Origin: Zygnema cylindricum
Lineage: Eukaryota > Streptophyta > Zygnematophyceae > Zygnematales > Zygnemataceae
Assembly (NCBI GenBank): GCA_037447655.1
Contig: JBBHKE010002512.1
Location: forward strand, 83,237-147,236
Length of the DNA: 64,000 nt
Direction: 5' to 3'
Positions 1 to 12,354 of this stretch are shown here, in pieces; within the stretch, counting starts at the first letter, position 1; each line of letters opens with the position of its first letter. The notes under the pieces are model-generated. The model saw only the letters and a program-made list of their open reading frames with translations, did no database searches and had not been told where the DNA came from. The position numbers and the translations under genes were made by a program.

Positions 1-651
1 TGACTATGTTTTTGAACTCATCGGGTAACTTCATTAGTAAACAGTTAACCTTTTCTTTTTCACTAAAAACTTTTCCTGCACTTTCTAGCTCCAGAAAGAG
101 TGTAGCAAGCTCATTGCAAAAATCCAACATCTTCCCCCCTTTGTATACATACTCCTTAACTTTCTGATCAGCCAAACTGTTGTTGCTGAATCGTACCACT
201 TCGGTACATCTCTATGAGAGCCATCCAAAGATCGGATGCCCTTTCTACTTGCAAATGGGGACATGCAAGTCCTTGAGTGAGATCGCGTAGGATGAAGTGC
301 TTTGCGCCATATTGTTGAAGTCCCAGGTTTCAGTATCATTCTCCCCGTTCCTCAGAATAGGTGACATGAATGCCGAACCCACTTGCTATTGGTGTGGTCG
401 CCCTCCTTCTCCCTTTCCTTTGTCCACCACCTCTCCTTCTTTTGTTTCCTCCGTTGAAGGTGGATCCTCTTTTTCTAGTGAATCTGCTTCCTCCAAACCC
501 TCGAGGAATTCCAAGACTTGATGGACGCCTCAACCGTCCACTCACTATCCCCCCCAAAACCTTTTTTTCGCATAGAGCTCCTATCATCATACTTTCCCAG
601 TATATGAAGCCGAGTTCCATTAAAGATTGGTACCCTAGAGGGTGGGCCCAT
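1..651 (-). pseudogene. Ty1/copia gag 5' part (element Y), runs off the left edge
   Basis: The minus strand reads a copia Gag N-terminus starting at the ATG inside the primer-binding site (plus-strand 649-651). It is recognisable by GPPSRVPIFNGT and by close similarity to the Gag of elements B (12344 on) and A (43403 on). A one-base insertion after the NGT codons shifts the frame, so Gag is broken. Window position 1 corresponds to about 12988 in B, so roughly the first 215 Gag codons are present. The zinc knuckle and everything downstream lie outside the window. The 5' LTR is adjacent at 656-1711. Confidence 0.85.
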
Positions 652-655
652 AACC
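641..655 (-). other. Primer-binding site of element Y, half-tRNA type
   Basis: On the minus strand the 15 bases GGTTATGGGCCCACC directly follow the LTR terminal CA. They complement the anticodon stem-loop side of plant initiator tRNA-Met rather than its 3' CCA end. The ATG at its centre is the likely gag start. Confidence 0.8.
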
Positions 656-1711
656 TGAAACTCTGAGACCTCCATAAGTCCTCAGAGTGGACAACTTCCA
701 AGAAGCCTCTAGGATAATCTGACCCCTTTGTGTTTCAGCGAAAACAACTGCCTCCCTGGCAGACAAAAACTCTGACCACCTGCACCCCTTTGAAGGCAAG
801 ACTCTGTTGAGTCTATAGCAAAAAGAATCTCTGAATTTGCTCCCCTGAGCAGTAAGTTATGGGGGGTCAAAGTTGACCTTTTGTACAGAAGCTCTCCGGG
901 AGAGAGGGTCCTATCTCCTAATTTTTCTAGGTCCTATCTCTCTCACAGACTCTATCTACTGATGTACGGAACCAATCAGAATACAGTTCCGTACGCAAAA
1001 GTACAGCTGCCGGTGTACTTTATGTACGGACATTGTACGACATGGCCTAAAATGTCGACACATGTCATATCCGGATTCGGTGCCATAATCTTCGGAGATT
1101 CCACGATCCAATATAATTTCGCCACGTGTCATCCGATGTGGCGATGGCCAAAAACCGCCGAAATCTTCTTCCGCGATCTCGGCGCTAATTCCGGCCGTCC
1201 GATTAAATTCAGATTTAATCGTAGCCGTAATAAATACATGCGCGGTATTCGTTTCAGTTAAGAAATAAATGCGCGGTATTGATTTCTTGTCCGTACCGTA
1301 ATCCGTACTTTACACATTAACGGATCTATGTATCCCGTAATAAATTAGAGTTAATGATTAATCCTACGTATACATGTTTAAATAAATATCAAACTATATA
1401 CTACGTAACACTAGTCCTAGACTTAACGGCTAAGGCTACCGCTATCTGCTGTTTGCCGGCCGGTAGGTATAGGGATCAAATCCTTGGCCGGCACATACCT
1501 TTTAGATAAAATAAACCCTTTAACTAATATAAATTTCCCGTAAACCTCTGGATAGCCTAGGTAGCCATGGCTCTAGCTCCCTCTCCAATTTCTCAGTGAC
1601 TGCGACAAGTTTGAGAGTTGCAGAAAAAAGTTAGAGGTAGACTGCCTCGACTTCTTTCTATATTTCTATTTAGACCTAGAAAATACTATAAATGGACCAC
1701 TAATTTCTACA
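656..1711 (-). mobile_element. 5' LTR of copia element Y (1056 bp)
   Basis: The LTR runs TGTAG...TTTCA on the minus strand. It ends at the primer-binding site (655) and is flanked on its other side by 1712-1716, which reads CGTCA in element orientation. It shares many diagnostic variants with the 3' LTR of element B (16682-17738), such as ccatttatag, agaaatatagaaagaag, gagggagc and tccctatacc. It differs at these from B's own 5' LTR. I therefore treat Y's 5' LTR and B's 3' LTR as originally the two ends of one insertion. Confidence 0.85.
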
Positions 1712-4700
1712 TGACGATCTCCTCTTCCAATTTTCCATGCAAAAAGGTTGTTTGTATGTCCATATGGTGCACCTCCATGTCTTCCGCTGCTGCCAGACTG
1801 AGAAGTATGCGGACGGAGGGAATCTGACGACCGGGGCAAAGGTTTCATCGTAGTCGATTCCTTCTTTCTGTGTAAATCCTTTTGCCACTAATCGGGCTTT
1901 GTAACGCTCAATGGTGTTATCCATGTTCAACTTTAATTTGAAAACCCACTTACATCCGATTAGTTTTCGATTAGGTGGACAATCCACTAGCTCCCAAGTA
2001 TCTGGTGCCATAATTGAGGCCATCTCCTCATTGATGGTTTTCTTCCACCAGTTCCATTCTGGACAAGTCATCGCCTCTCCATAAGTCTGAGGTTCATTTT
2101 GATGAGATAGTTTTGTTACCTTGTTATTAAACTGTTTTTCTTGAAAACTTTTGCTACTTCTCCTTCCCCCCTCAAAAACTGTGGCCGGAATTGATGGTTC
2201 TCGTGGGTTCTTTCGAACAAACTCAGCTTCTCCCCTATCCCTTGATTCCGAATCAATTTCCACCTCGTCTTCCGCTTCGGGTAGAGTTGACACTGGAGTT
2301 TCCGCAGCCGAGTCCTTTTCGGTCTGATTTGTACCTGCAAGAATGTAATCTTCTCTAAAACCTGGATAGTGAGGAAGCTCAAAGTCATCGGAATTTTTTG
2401 ACTCAAACCTGATTTTTAATGACTTTGTATACTTGAAGGGATCCAAATACTTTCCTTCATCCATAAGTACTAGATGCTTTAGTAAGATTGTATCTTCCCT
2501 TTTTAGATCATATATTCTATATCCTTTAACATCCTCATCATATCCTAATAAGTATCTCAGTTTTCCTTTAGGATCTAGCGTCCAATTAGACGGATCTGTA
2601 TCTAGACTGAATACTTGACTGCCGAAAACCTTTAAGTTAGATATGTCTGGTTTTCCGACCGGTCCATCTCTCATAAGGTGTTTGATCTTTTATAGCTGAA
2701 GTAAGAACTCTATTTTTTGAGATAATTAGTATTGTTCATTGCTTCTGCCCAAAACCTTTTTCCTATTTTCTTATCCCACAACATACTTCTAGCACTATCA
2801 CTTAGTGTCCTATTTAATCTTTCAGCTGCCCCATTCACTGGAACTGTCCTTTGGTGTTGGACTCCATCTTCCCTGAGAAAATCCTCAAACTGGTTAGAAG
2901 TATACTCTCCACATTGTCACTCCTTACTCTCTTAATTGGAGTTTCATGGTGTTTTTCGCTCTATGCTTTATATTGTTTAAAACAATCTTGAGCTTCTGAC
3001 TTGTTTTCCAAAAAATACACCCCTGAATACCGAGACTAATATCAGTGATAGTCATCAGAAATCTCTTCTCCCCCGGTGAGGGCACTTTGGCAGGTCCCCA
3101 AATATTTGTGTGTACTAAATCTAGAATTTTTTTTCTCCCTTATAGGTGGCTGTTTTGGGAAATGGTAATCTGTGTGCTTTACCTTGAGCACATTCACTAG
3201 AATCACTTAGATTATACATCTCACCGAACTGAATCCCTTCCACCACTCCCATCTTTTTCATATCTTTTAACTTGTCTAGATTCACATGCCCAAGCCTCTT
3301 ATGCCACATCATAATATCATGAACACCAGCATAATAAAGTTTATTCGTTTCATTACTCAAAACCAGCCTAAACATCCCATGGCTACCTTTCTCATCAATG
3401 AAATAGACATCCTCCTCAAAACTAGCAGTAAAGACTCCTTCCCTAGTGCTAGTAAAAAAACCCTTATCATCTAATACAGATGTAAAGATGAGGTTTTTGT
3501 TCAGCTCCGGAATATACAATACATCAAAGAATGTTACTATGGATGTCTTTCCTTCTACTAACACTTTCAAATCTACCGATCCTACAAGAGTAGTGGTGAC
3601 TATCCTCCCATCCCCGTACTCTATCTCTACGGTGGGAATCTTTCTTATCTTAGTGAACAGGTGTTTATCCTTACACTTGTGTATGGAGGTTCCTAAATCT
3701 ACAATCTAGCCTGCTTCACCTTCCAATCCACCGAAAGCACATTTATGCTTTTGTGGAATTTCTACCTTGTTTGTGGCTTCTAACTCCTCATCCAATAAGA
3801 GCTCATCGCCCTCGTCTTTGGATTCCACCTCATGTACCTACGTCACAAGGTCATTTTTCTTTCCTCTCGGCGTTCCACTGGTCTGCCCCTCCTTTAACCG
3901 AAGCTCAGTTAGCTCTGTGCACTCCGCCATATAGTGCCCTGGTTTCTTACAAAAATGACATAAACCCTTGGGAGCCTTTGGTCCGAACTCGTCGGTCTAA
4001 TTTTTCTGCTCCACCCCTCCGTAATTTCCGACCGGTCTCCGGAATTCTTGTTCCTCCAATCGGTCCCAACTGCCATGGCTTGCCCTCTCTTTCCTCCCCT
4101 TCGGATCTCCATCGTATTCTCCCGAACAAGAATCATTCCTACCACTGAGTTCCATATCCACCTTGAGTGCGACAAGTCATGCACACTGTTGACTATGTTC
4201 TCGAACTCATCAGGTACCTTCATCAGTAGACAGTTAACCTTTTTTTATCAATAAAATATTTTTCGAACACTCTCTAGCTCCATGAAAAGTGTAGCAAGCT
4301 CATTGCAAAAATCCAACATCTTCCCCCCTTTGTATACATAGTCTTTAAATTTTGGATCAGCAAACTGTTGTTACTGAATCGTACCACTTTGGTACATCTC
4401 TATAAGAGCCATCCAAAGATCAGATGCCCTTTCTACCTGTAAATGAGGACATGCAAGCCCTTGAGTAAGATGGCGGAGGATGAAGTGCTTTGCCGCCATA
4501 TTGTTGAAGTTCCAGATATAAGTATCATTCTCTTCTCCTTGTTCCTCGGATTAGGTGACATGAATGCAGATTCAAATGCTATTGGTGTGGTCGTCTCCTT
4601 CTCGTTTCCTTTGTCCACTACCTCTCCTTCCTTTGACTCCTCCGTTGAAGATGGATCTACTTTCGTTGTGAATCTGATTCTTCCAAACCCTGGAGGGATT

Positions 4701-4826
4701 CAAAGACTTGATGGACGCCCCAGTTGTCCACTCACTATCCCCCAAAACCTTTTCTCGCATAGAGCTCATGTCATCATACTTTACTAGTATATGAAGCCAA
4801 TTCGATTAAAGATGGGTACCCTAGAG
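1712..4826 (-). pseudogene. Ty1/copia gag-pol, decayed 5' portion (element X)
   Basis: Read on the minus strand from 4826 down, this holds Gag, the zinc-knuckle region near 3960, the protease region near 3660-3710, integrase pieces (GAG pre-integrase around 3180-3330, 3' core around 2620-2980) and the start of reverse transcriptase (GCKWVFKLKLN near 1930-1960, ERYKARLVAKGFTQKEG near 1870-1915). There are many stops and frameshifts. One is a lost T in the run before the SVRILLSL segment near 1800. The coding sequence stops abruptly at 1712 in the codons following MENWKRRS, exactly where Y's LTR begins. The rest of pol is not here, but a seamless continuation starts at 17739. X is more diverged than Y, B and A. 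Confidence 0.85.
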
Positions 4827-4841
4827 GGTCGGCCCATAACC
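4827..4841 (-). other. Primer-binding site of element X, one mismatch
   Basis: The minus strand reads GGTTATGGGCCGACC, one change from the half-tRNA-Met site of the other copies. It directly follows the LTR end GTTGCA. Confidence 0.75.
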
Positions 4842-5891
4842 TGCAACTCTCAGACCTCAATAGGTCCTCCGAATGGACAGCTTGCAAGAAGCCTCTAGGA
4901 TAACCCTGACCCCTTCGTGTTTCACAAGAATAACTGCCACCTTGGCACACAAAAACTCTGACCACTTGCACCCCTGTGAAGGTAAGACTCCCCTGAGTCG
5001 ATAGCAAAATGAACCTCTGAATTTGCTCCTTTGAGCAGTAAGTTATGGAGGGTCAAAGTTGAGCTTTTGTACAAAAGCTCTTTGGGAGAGAGGGTCCTAT
5101 CTACCAAATTTTTCTAACTCCTATCTCTCTCTAAAACTCTATCTATTGACATACGCCACCAATCATATTACTGTACCGTACAGAAAGGTACAGCTATCGG
5201 TGTACTTTCTGTACGGACATTGTACGACATGACCAAAAAGTCGACACATGTTTTATCTAGATTCGTTTCCGTAATCCCTGTAGATGCGGAAATCTAATGT
5301 CGTGGTGCCACGTGTCATCCGATGTGGCGGTGACCATAAACCGCCGAAATCCCTTTCCGCGATCTCGGCATTCTTTCCGGTCGTCCGATTCAATGCCGAT
5401 TTGAATCATAGCCGTCATAAATATTTGCGCTGTATTTGTTTCGCTATCAATTTAAATGCGCGGTACTTGTTTCTTCTCCGTACTCGTAATCCGTACTTTT
5501 CATAACTGACATTATGTATCCCGTATATAGTTGTCGTTAAATGAATTAGCCTATATGTTAACGTTTATATTTTTATTATACTCTATATCCTTTACCACTA
5601 ATCTTAGACTAAATGGATGAGGCTATCGCCTACCAGCGGCGTTACCTATCTGTAGGTACCAGGATCAAATCTTGGAACCGACATCTTTCCTTTTAGTAAA
5701 TCAACTACTTTCCTACCCTGTAAATCTATGGATAGCATAGGCAGCCATGGCACTAGCTTCCTCTCCAACTTCTCAGTGACTGCAACAAGTGTGGGAGTTG
5801 GAGAGAGAAGTTTGAGACAAATTGCCTCGGCTTCTCTTTCTGCGTTTCATTTTAGGCCTAGAAAATACTAAAAGAACCATCAATTTCTACA
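4842..5891 (-). mobile_element. 5' LTR of copia element X (1050 bp)
   Basis: The minus strand runs TGTAGAAATTGATGG...GTTGCA. It belongs to the same diverged subfamily as the 3' LTR of element C (18959-20008), which has exactly the same length. Shared traits are the ttgatggttcttttag start and the gttgca end, unlike the Y/B/A subfamily. The five bases upstream in element orientation are AAGAA. They do not match the five bases after C's LTR (TCAAT). Confidence 0.85.
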
Positions 5892-7424
5892 TTCTTCTGT
5901 GTGATTGATTCTGCAACATGTTTATTCTACTAGTAGTTTTCCGCAATCTGTATCTTTTCCTTGTTTTTTTTATGTCTTCCTGATCTAATTTTGGACTTTG
6001 TAGTGTTTTCACAGTTTGCCTTCTCATTACCTCTTTAAAGTGTGGTTTTTCTCACTAATTTCTGGTCTTTCTCCATAGATCTTCCACTTCTCTTAAGCGT
6101 ACGCATTCTCAATATATTCATTTTGATCCACTTTTCATTTAACTACTCTTCCTCTTTCTAGTATTCTCTTTTATTTTCCACATTCCTCCAAATTTATGAC
6201 CTTTTCCGATCTCATAAACTTCCTCTTTAACCTCATTTTCTTAACAATTTTTACCGGATTTTCACTAAGTTCATTACATTTTAAATCCACTGTATTTTCT
6301 ACTCCTGATGTTGATTCCCCAATTTTTGTGAATATACTATTCCCTATCTCATCATCTTCTCTTTGCACTTTTTCAGGTTCCGTTTTCAGTTCAGTGTTCT
6401 TTATATCTAAATAATTTTCTTCTGTCAAATTTAAGTTTGCTTCTCCAACTCCCATTTTTTCTTGAATCTCTTCCCTTTGTAAGTCATTATCACACATTAA
6501 TTTGTCATAGGAAATATTGAGAGCAATCGAATCGTTTTCTGCCACCTCTTTCACCTCATTCCGAACAACATGTAAGGTCGGTAAGTAAATAAATTCGTCA
6601 ACACACGGTGTATCCCTTTTGTCATTGGTCGAATCTTGTCTCTCACTCACGAAAGCACTTGATTCTCTTCTTGTTGATGATCGAACTAGGTTGTTGTCCC
6701 ATCCATTTTTTAATTTCCCTGTAACACATGCACTTTTATACGACGGACATACCCTAAAGGTATGTCCCAAATCACTACAATAAAAGCAATTCTTTGACCG
6801 ATCTGTGAACTCGCTATTCTTTTTAATTTTCTGAAACTGAAACTTAGATTACTTCATATTCCTCTTACTTAATAAAACCTTTCTATTAGCCTCTTCATCT
6901 AGAACAACATGTCTTGCTACAGTTAAGCTCCAATCACTTTTATCAATTAAAGTCAATCGATCTTATGCACTTTTATTTTCTTCAAGTAGAATTCTCATTA
7001 ACAATATAGTTTGTTGGGCATCTGTAAAGTTTCCTCCTGCCAAATCATTTTTGCAAATAATACTTGTAAGTCAATATAGTGTTTCTCCATACTACCTCCT
7101 ACATACTTGTGTTCAACTATTTTGGTAACACAGCTAAGCCAATGATATAAAGAAGTCTTTGCATACATACATTCTAAGCACTTCCATAATTCATATGCCT
7201 TTTTAAAACTTAGGTATGACATTACGAAATCCTCAGTCAAGGAGTTCTTGATAACCCTTAGACACTCATGAATTTTTCTTTTCCATCCATTTGATGTTTC
7301 GGCCAAGGTACCATCCACCACATCCATTAGTTCCATCATCTCGAAGTAGCTCTCGAGTGCACCCTTCAAGTACTGATATTTTGATCCATCAAATATGGGT
7401 AGCCATGGGTGTGGGCCCATAACC
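5892..7424 (-). pseudogene. Copia family 4 gag remnant (element D)
   Basis: The minus strand carries a Gag-like segment at 6998-7450 (LPIFDGSKYQYLKGALESYF, then KAYELWKCLECMYAKTSLYHW). After frame breaks comes a CCHC zinc knuckle at about 6747-6788 (CFYCSDLGHTFRVC), followed by an acidic linker to about 6171. The layout is that of copia Gag, but the sequence is far from the A/B family. The half-tRNA primer site is at 7411-7424 (GGTTATGGGCCCAC). No protease, integrase or RT is recognisable before X's LTR begins at 5891, so the element is truncated. Confidence 0.7.
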
Positions 7425-8568
7425 TGTTGTCCATAGCCTATTTCAGCCATGGACTACTCTCGGAAACACCACAGACTACCCCTCAAACAGTTGTGTTTTA
7501 GACAACACAGATTACTCCACAATGAATAAAATCCTCTCAAACTTCACAAATAGGCAGTATACTATAGACACTGTAAGCTCCCAATTTTTCAGCCAAATCC
7601 ACCAAGGAATCTAGAAGATATAAGCTCCAGAGTTTCATAAAAACAGTTGACAGCTTCACAAACTAACCACTTAGACCTCTCACATAATCTTACAAAAATA
7701 ACAGAATAGAATGAAATTGCACACACACATAGATTCTATATCATATAATAACTTCAGAAAGTTTCACATGAAAATACCAATCAGGGTGATCACACCAAAC
7801 AGGGTGATCACACCAACAGGTCAAAGATGCAGAAAACAGTCTGCCATTGCTTTAATAAACTTGACTGTGATACTCAAAATATTCTAAGTCCTACAAGTTA
7901 TACTCAAAAAGTTCACTACTGAATGTACTAAGGCATACCAGCCGTACGGTAGCTACCATCTACCTAAACTATTGTAAGTATACCCGAATAGTTCGAGGTA
8001 TGTCAGACTGAACAAATCTACACTAATAAACTAATTAGCAAAAAGACAAACCTATGTTGTATAGAATATTTACACCGACATCTCCACAATCTTCTTACGT
8101 CAAAAACCAAGCTACCACTAAGCAACCACTAAACAAATATCATTACTCAGAATCTATACAAGTCATATTATCCGCAGTTGCGACAGCTGTTTTGTCCGTA
8201 CGGATCATGTCAAATTTTCCGCAGCTGCGTTGACTTGTTTGCATCGCAGCTGCTCCGTACCGGCGGCGCGTATTTATCCCAAATAGCTGCAGCTGCGTTG
8301 TCTTGTCTGCGTCGCAGCTGCGCCGTACCGGCGATGCCTATTTCAACATTTCGTTTATTCCACTTCAGATTGCTTCGCGATCCACCGTCCATTTGTCAAT
8401 GCTTGTTCACGCCACTCAATGAGTCTTTTACGTCACTTAAATTATATTTGTTCATTCGCTCCCCCAATTTGTGAATCCATTTGAACCTCCACATCAATTT
8501 CCATTGCACACGAACTGTCACAAGCCCCCAAAATGTCGCGTACGCACGAAACAAACTTTTCAAAACAC
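7425..8568 (-). mobile_element. Family 4 copia LTR (5' LTR of element D), truncated
   Basis: The sequence is the reverse complement of the family 4 LTR at 27014-36190, sharing tgttgtccatagcctatttcagcc at the primer-site end and the tandem cagctgcg segments around 8220-8330. Similarity to the other copy stops near 8568 in caaacttttcaaaacacac. About 290 bp of the LTR's outer end are missing where LINE-like sequence begins. Confidence 0.7.
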
Positions 8569-9189
8569 ACTAGGATCCCCCTATCCGCGGTTGTGCACCC
8601 GTCTTCCTATGACCGTGCGGACGATAGTACAAGATGCCCTCCACCTCCCCTTGTCCCACATTTCTTCAAACTCGACAGTTATTGCTCCTTGGCACCTTCT
8701 TCTTTTGTTTTCTCTCTAGGTCCTAGTCCTTCCTACGGAGGGGGCAATGGGGCTAGAGAGACTATGGCGCGATGTCATCAATTCCTTCCTGGTGACTTGA
8801 AGGCCCTCCACGCCGAGCATCAAGATCGGTTATCGAACGCCTTTTTCATATCGCGTCGCCCATCCAGGCCATCAGATGTCCCGGCCTCTTATCGTCGAGC
8901 AATTCATATAGACCGTGTAGGTTGGCTTTCTCGAGCGGTTCAGGCCATACAACCATTAACTCCTACCCCCCGATCTTATTCCACTATTAAGGTCCTTCGA
9001 ACTCTCCACCCCCTTGCACTTTCCCCTCTACCTCATTCCATCCACGCCTTTGAGCCTTCTGAGAGCTTTACTTTAGATTAAGTTTTCATTAAGGCCCTTA
9101 GCTCTTCTCCTCACTTTTCACCGTAGGGTCCCTCGAGCACAATGTATGAGTTGTTTCGCGCTGTTTTGCCCCCGGATTCAGGTGCCCAT
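8569..9189 (+). pseudogene. Non-LTR retrotransposon ORF, upstream part
   Basis: The plus-strand reading (frame of 8533-9081) contains KALHAEHQDRLSNAFF, then RTLHPLALSPLPHSIHAF and, after a stop, KALSSSPHFSP, GPSS and FRAVLPPDSG. These resemble the region just upstream of the reverse transcriptase core in plant and algal non-LTR elements, where a GPSG-type motif precedes the RT. It continues beyond the solo LTR at 10189. The family is assigned from memory of motif order, so this is moderate. Confidence 0.55.
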
Positions 9190-10188
9190 TGTTGAAATAA
9201 CTAGTTTTATTTGGGTATTTTCTAGGTCTAAATAGATTAGCGGAAAAAGAAAAAAAAGGTGCAGGCTGCCTGCCTCCATCCCTTCTCTAGCCCCCACTTG
9301 TTGCAGTCACTGAAGGAGAGAGAGAGTGATGGAGCCATAGCTGCCTCAATTCCAAAGGCAGGACTAAAGAGTGACTTAAGTCACTCTCAACAAAAGGTTG
9401 AGTCCGGCAAGACTCAAACCTCCGACCGGCAGAGAGCGGCGTAGCCGTTAGCTCTAACCAATCTGTCGTAGAAGTCTGTTAGGATACATAGGATTTGATG
9501 TCTATTTTAACTAGTGTACGGTCTTGAAAATGATTAACTAAAATATGAACGAAGGAGCATAGAAATAGTGAAAGTTTAGTGCGGACGTCATTTTGCACGA
9601 AACAAATGAATCGGACATTTGTTTCGACGAATCAAATTCAATGTCAGATTTAATCCTACGGCATATATCGCTGCCGAGATCCCGGAATGGTCACTTTGTC
9701 GTTTATGGACGCGGCATGATCTGGCGCCACGTGGAGGGATAACATTTGGTCGTAGGAATTTCGGATAGCGTAAGGACGAGTGAAAGGTTGACACGCGTCC
9801 ACTCAGCGGCCTTGTCGTACACAAGCCATACAGAGAAGACATCGGGTGTAGTACTTTTCTGTACTTTACAGTTATGTGATTTGGTCGTACATTAGTAGAT
9901 AGGGGTTGTGAGAGGGAAGTAGGACTTAGCATATTTTTAGACAGTCACCTCTCCTTTAGGAGCTTTGTATAAATTGGCATCTTTGCCACCTCATAACTTA
10001 TCGGTTGGTTGGCCGTTTTCAGTGACTCTTTTTGCTACAGACTTAGGGGAGTCCTAAATTCACAAGGGTGCAGTCAGAATGTCAATTTGTCCTCTTGGGC
10101 AGCAGTGGTTGTGGCTTGAAGTGGGTTAGTTAAAAGTTATCTAGAGGCTTTCGAAACTCTGTAGTCCAATGAAGGACACAAAATTGCA
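9190..10188 (+). mobile_element. Solo copia-type LTR inserted in the non-LTR element
   Basis: This 999-bp segment starts TGTTGAAATAACTAG and ends AAAATTGCA. It shares the LTR landmarks of the other copia families: tattttctaggtctaaatag, the gcagtcactga block, a G-box in gccacgtgg, and GTAC repeats near 9815-9893. Flanks are CCCAT (9185-9189) and CCCAG (10189-10193), a 4/5 match consistent with an old 5-bp duplication. The RT coding sequence resumes after it. Confidence 0.75.
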
Positions 10189-11291
10189 CCCAGGGGGTTC
10201 GATGTGTTTTTTTGAGTATGTTCTCTTATTACTCGTGGGATGTTCCCCCTCGGATTTGTGATCTTCTCACGGCGTCTCGCCTTATTGCGGCCGCCAAACC
10301 TCACGGAGGAATATGCCTATTGCCGCGGGAGAGGTTTTATACAGATTAGTGGTTCGTGTGATATGTCTTCACCTCCAACTAGCATTTCATGACTATTTCT
10401 CTCCTCATCAGCTTGGAGTGGCTATTAGATAAGGTTGTGAGGCCGTGGTCCACATGATTTGGGCTTTGTTTAATGTATATTCAAATTGGTTGGTTCTTGA
10501 GGTCGACGTTTCCAATGCCTTCAATACGGTGGATCGGAACGTCATTTTTTTAGGGCTTCTGGCGGCTCCATCTTTGATTGTCCAATTATTCCCCTTTGTG
10601 AGGGCTTTTTATTCTTTGACTAGCAACCTTTCCTTCTCAGCCAACGGGGATCTCATTCCTCTCTCCTCTGCGACAAGCACTCGCCAAGGTGACACTTGGG
10701 CGCACCTTTGTTCGCCCCCGCCCATTACCAGGCCCTCCATGCTTCTGCAACCGCTTTCCCTTCTTGCCTTTTCCCTTCGGTTGCAGATCATACTCACATT
10801 ATTGGACTTAAGGAACAAGTCATGTCGGCATATAATTTTTTCAAAGAACTTTCAACCTTTCAGTCTAGTCTTTGAAGTTTGCTATTTGGTCCGCTAGGGA
10901 TATTCCACTTCCTTTACTCCCCCTCTTGATTTTCAAACTCCTTCTCCCTTTGATGGCATTTGTGTGCTGGGTTGCCCCCTTGGTTTGTATACTTTAGTGA
11001 CCTAACTTCTTGATGATGTCTACAAACAGATCTGTTCAAAGTGGACGACGTTCCTCACCTTTCCGATTCCCAAGTAGCTTTTGCTATTTTGAACAAGTGT
11101 TTCCCTCACCGCCTTTTTAACCTTACTCGTACTTCCCCTTCCACCACGACATTTGTCTCATCTCTCTCAGCCTTTGGTGATCCCCTCATTGATGTCCTCC
11201 ACACTTTGCTAGGTCGTGGGGCATTCGATCATGAGTTTGGGTCTTCAACCCGCATTGAGGCATTTCTCCCCGTCTTTCGGGGGGGGTTGGG
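10189..11291 (+). pseudogene. Non-LTR (LINE-like) reverse transcriptase, decayed
   Basis: Across frames one reads ASRLIAAAKPHGG, then the RT core LVLEVDVSNAFNTVDRNVIF, PFVRAFYSLTSNLSF and STRQGDT (10445-10897). The Asp in VDVSNAF is the first catalytic-motif position. The ADD-type box is not intact. The part at 11041-11334 (SDSQVAFAILNKCFPHRLFNLTRT, then FRGGLGV) resembles the C-terminal region that follows RT in this class. Several stops separate the pieces. It is cut off by the 5' LTR of element B at 11292. Confidence 0.65.
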
Positions 11292-12339
11292 TGTAGAAAC
11301 TAATGGTTTTAAAGTATTTTCTAGGTCTGAATAGAAATAAAGAGCCGAGGCAGTCTACCTCTAACTTCTCTCTCCAACTCTCAAACTAGTCGCAGTCACT
11401 GAGAAATTGGAGAGGAAGCTAGAGCCATGGCTACCTAGGCTATCCTGAGGTTTACGGGAAATTTATATTAGTTTAAGGGATTATTTACTAAAAGGTATGT
11501 GCCGGCCACAGGATTCGATCCTGGTACCTGCCGGCCGACAAACAGTAGATAGCCGGTAGCCTTAGCCGTTAAGTCTAGCAGTAGTATTACGTATTATATA
11601 GTACAATAATTAATTAAACATTAATTCGTAGGTTAAATCATTTAACTTTAATTGTTAACGGGATACATAGATCTGGTAGTGTAAAAGTACGAATTGCGGT
11701 ACGGATAAGAAATCAATATCGCGCATTGATTTCGTAAGCGAAACAAATACCGCGCATGTATTTATTATGGCTACGATCAAATGCGAGTTTAATCGGACGG
11801 CCGGAATTAGCGTCGAGATCGCGGGAGAAGAATTCGGCGGTTTGTGGGCATTGCCACATCAGATGACACGTGGCGATTTTACATTGGAGGGCGACATCTC
11901 CGAGAATTAAAAGGGCGAATCCGTACATACCACATGTGGACATTTAGGCCATGTCGTACAGTTTCCGTATATAAAGTACACCGGCAGCTGTACTTTTGCG
12001 TACAGAATTGTATTCTTATTGGCTCCGTACATCAGTAGATAGAGTCTGTGAGAGAGATAAGACTTGGAAAAATTAGAAGATATGACCCTCGCTCCCAGAG
12101 AGCTTCTGTACAAAAGGTCAACTTTGACCCTCCATAACTTACTGCTCAGGGGAGCAAATTCAAAGATTCTTTTTGCAATAGACTCAGCGAAGTCTTCCCT
12201 TCACAGGGGTGCAGGTGGTCAGAGTTTTTGTCTGTTAAGGTGGCATTTGTTTTTGCAGAAACACAAAGGGGTCAGAGTTATCCTAGAGGCTTCTTGGAAG
12301 TTGTCCACTCTGAGGACTTATGGAGGTCTCAGAGTTTCA
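11292..12339 (+). mobile_element. 5' LTR of copia element B (1048 bp)
   Basis: The LTR runs TGTAGAAACTAATGG...GAGTTTCA and is followed at once by the primer-binding site. The five upstream bases are TTGGG (11287-11291). They are not repeated after B's 3' LTR (CGTCA at 17739). The LTR is clearly closer to element A's type than to B's own 3' LTR, which fits B being a hybrid of two insertions. Confidence 0.85.
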
Positions 12340-12354
12340 GGTTATGGGCCCACC
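12340..12354 (+). other. Primer-binding site of element B, half-tRNA type
   Basis: The 15 bases GGTTATGGGCCCACC follow the LTR's terminal CA and match the complement of the initiator tRNA-Met anticodon arm. The gag ATG (12344-12346) lies inside it. Confidence 0.8.

Noticed and set aside
9400-9470. tRNA gene on the minus strand
   Set aside because: A-box and B-box-like words are present, but acceptor and anticodon stems do not form. It is treated as a tRNA-like block in an LTR.
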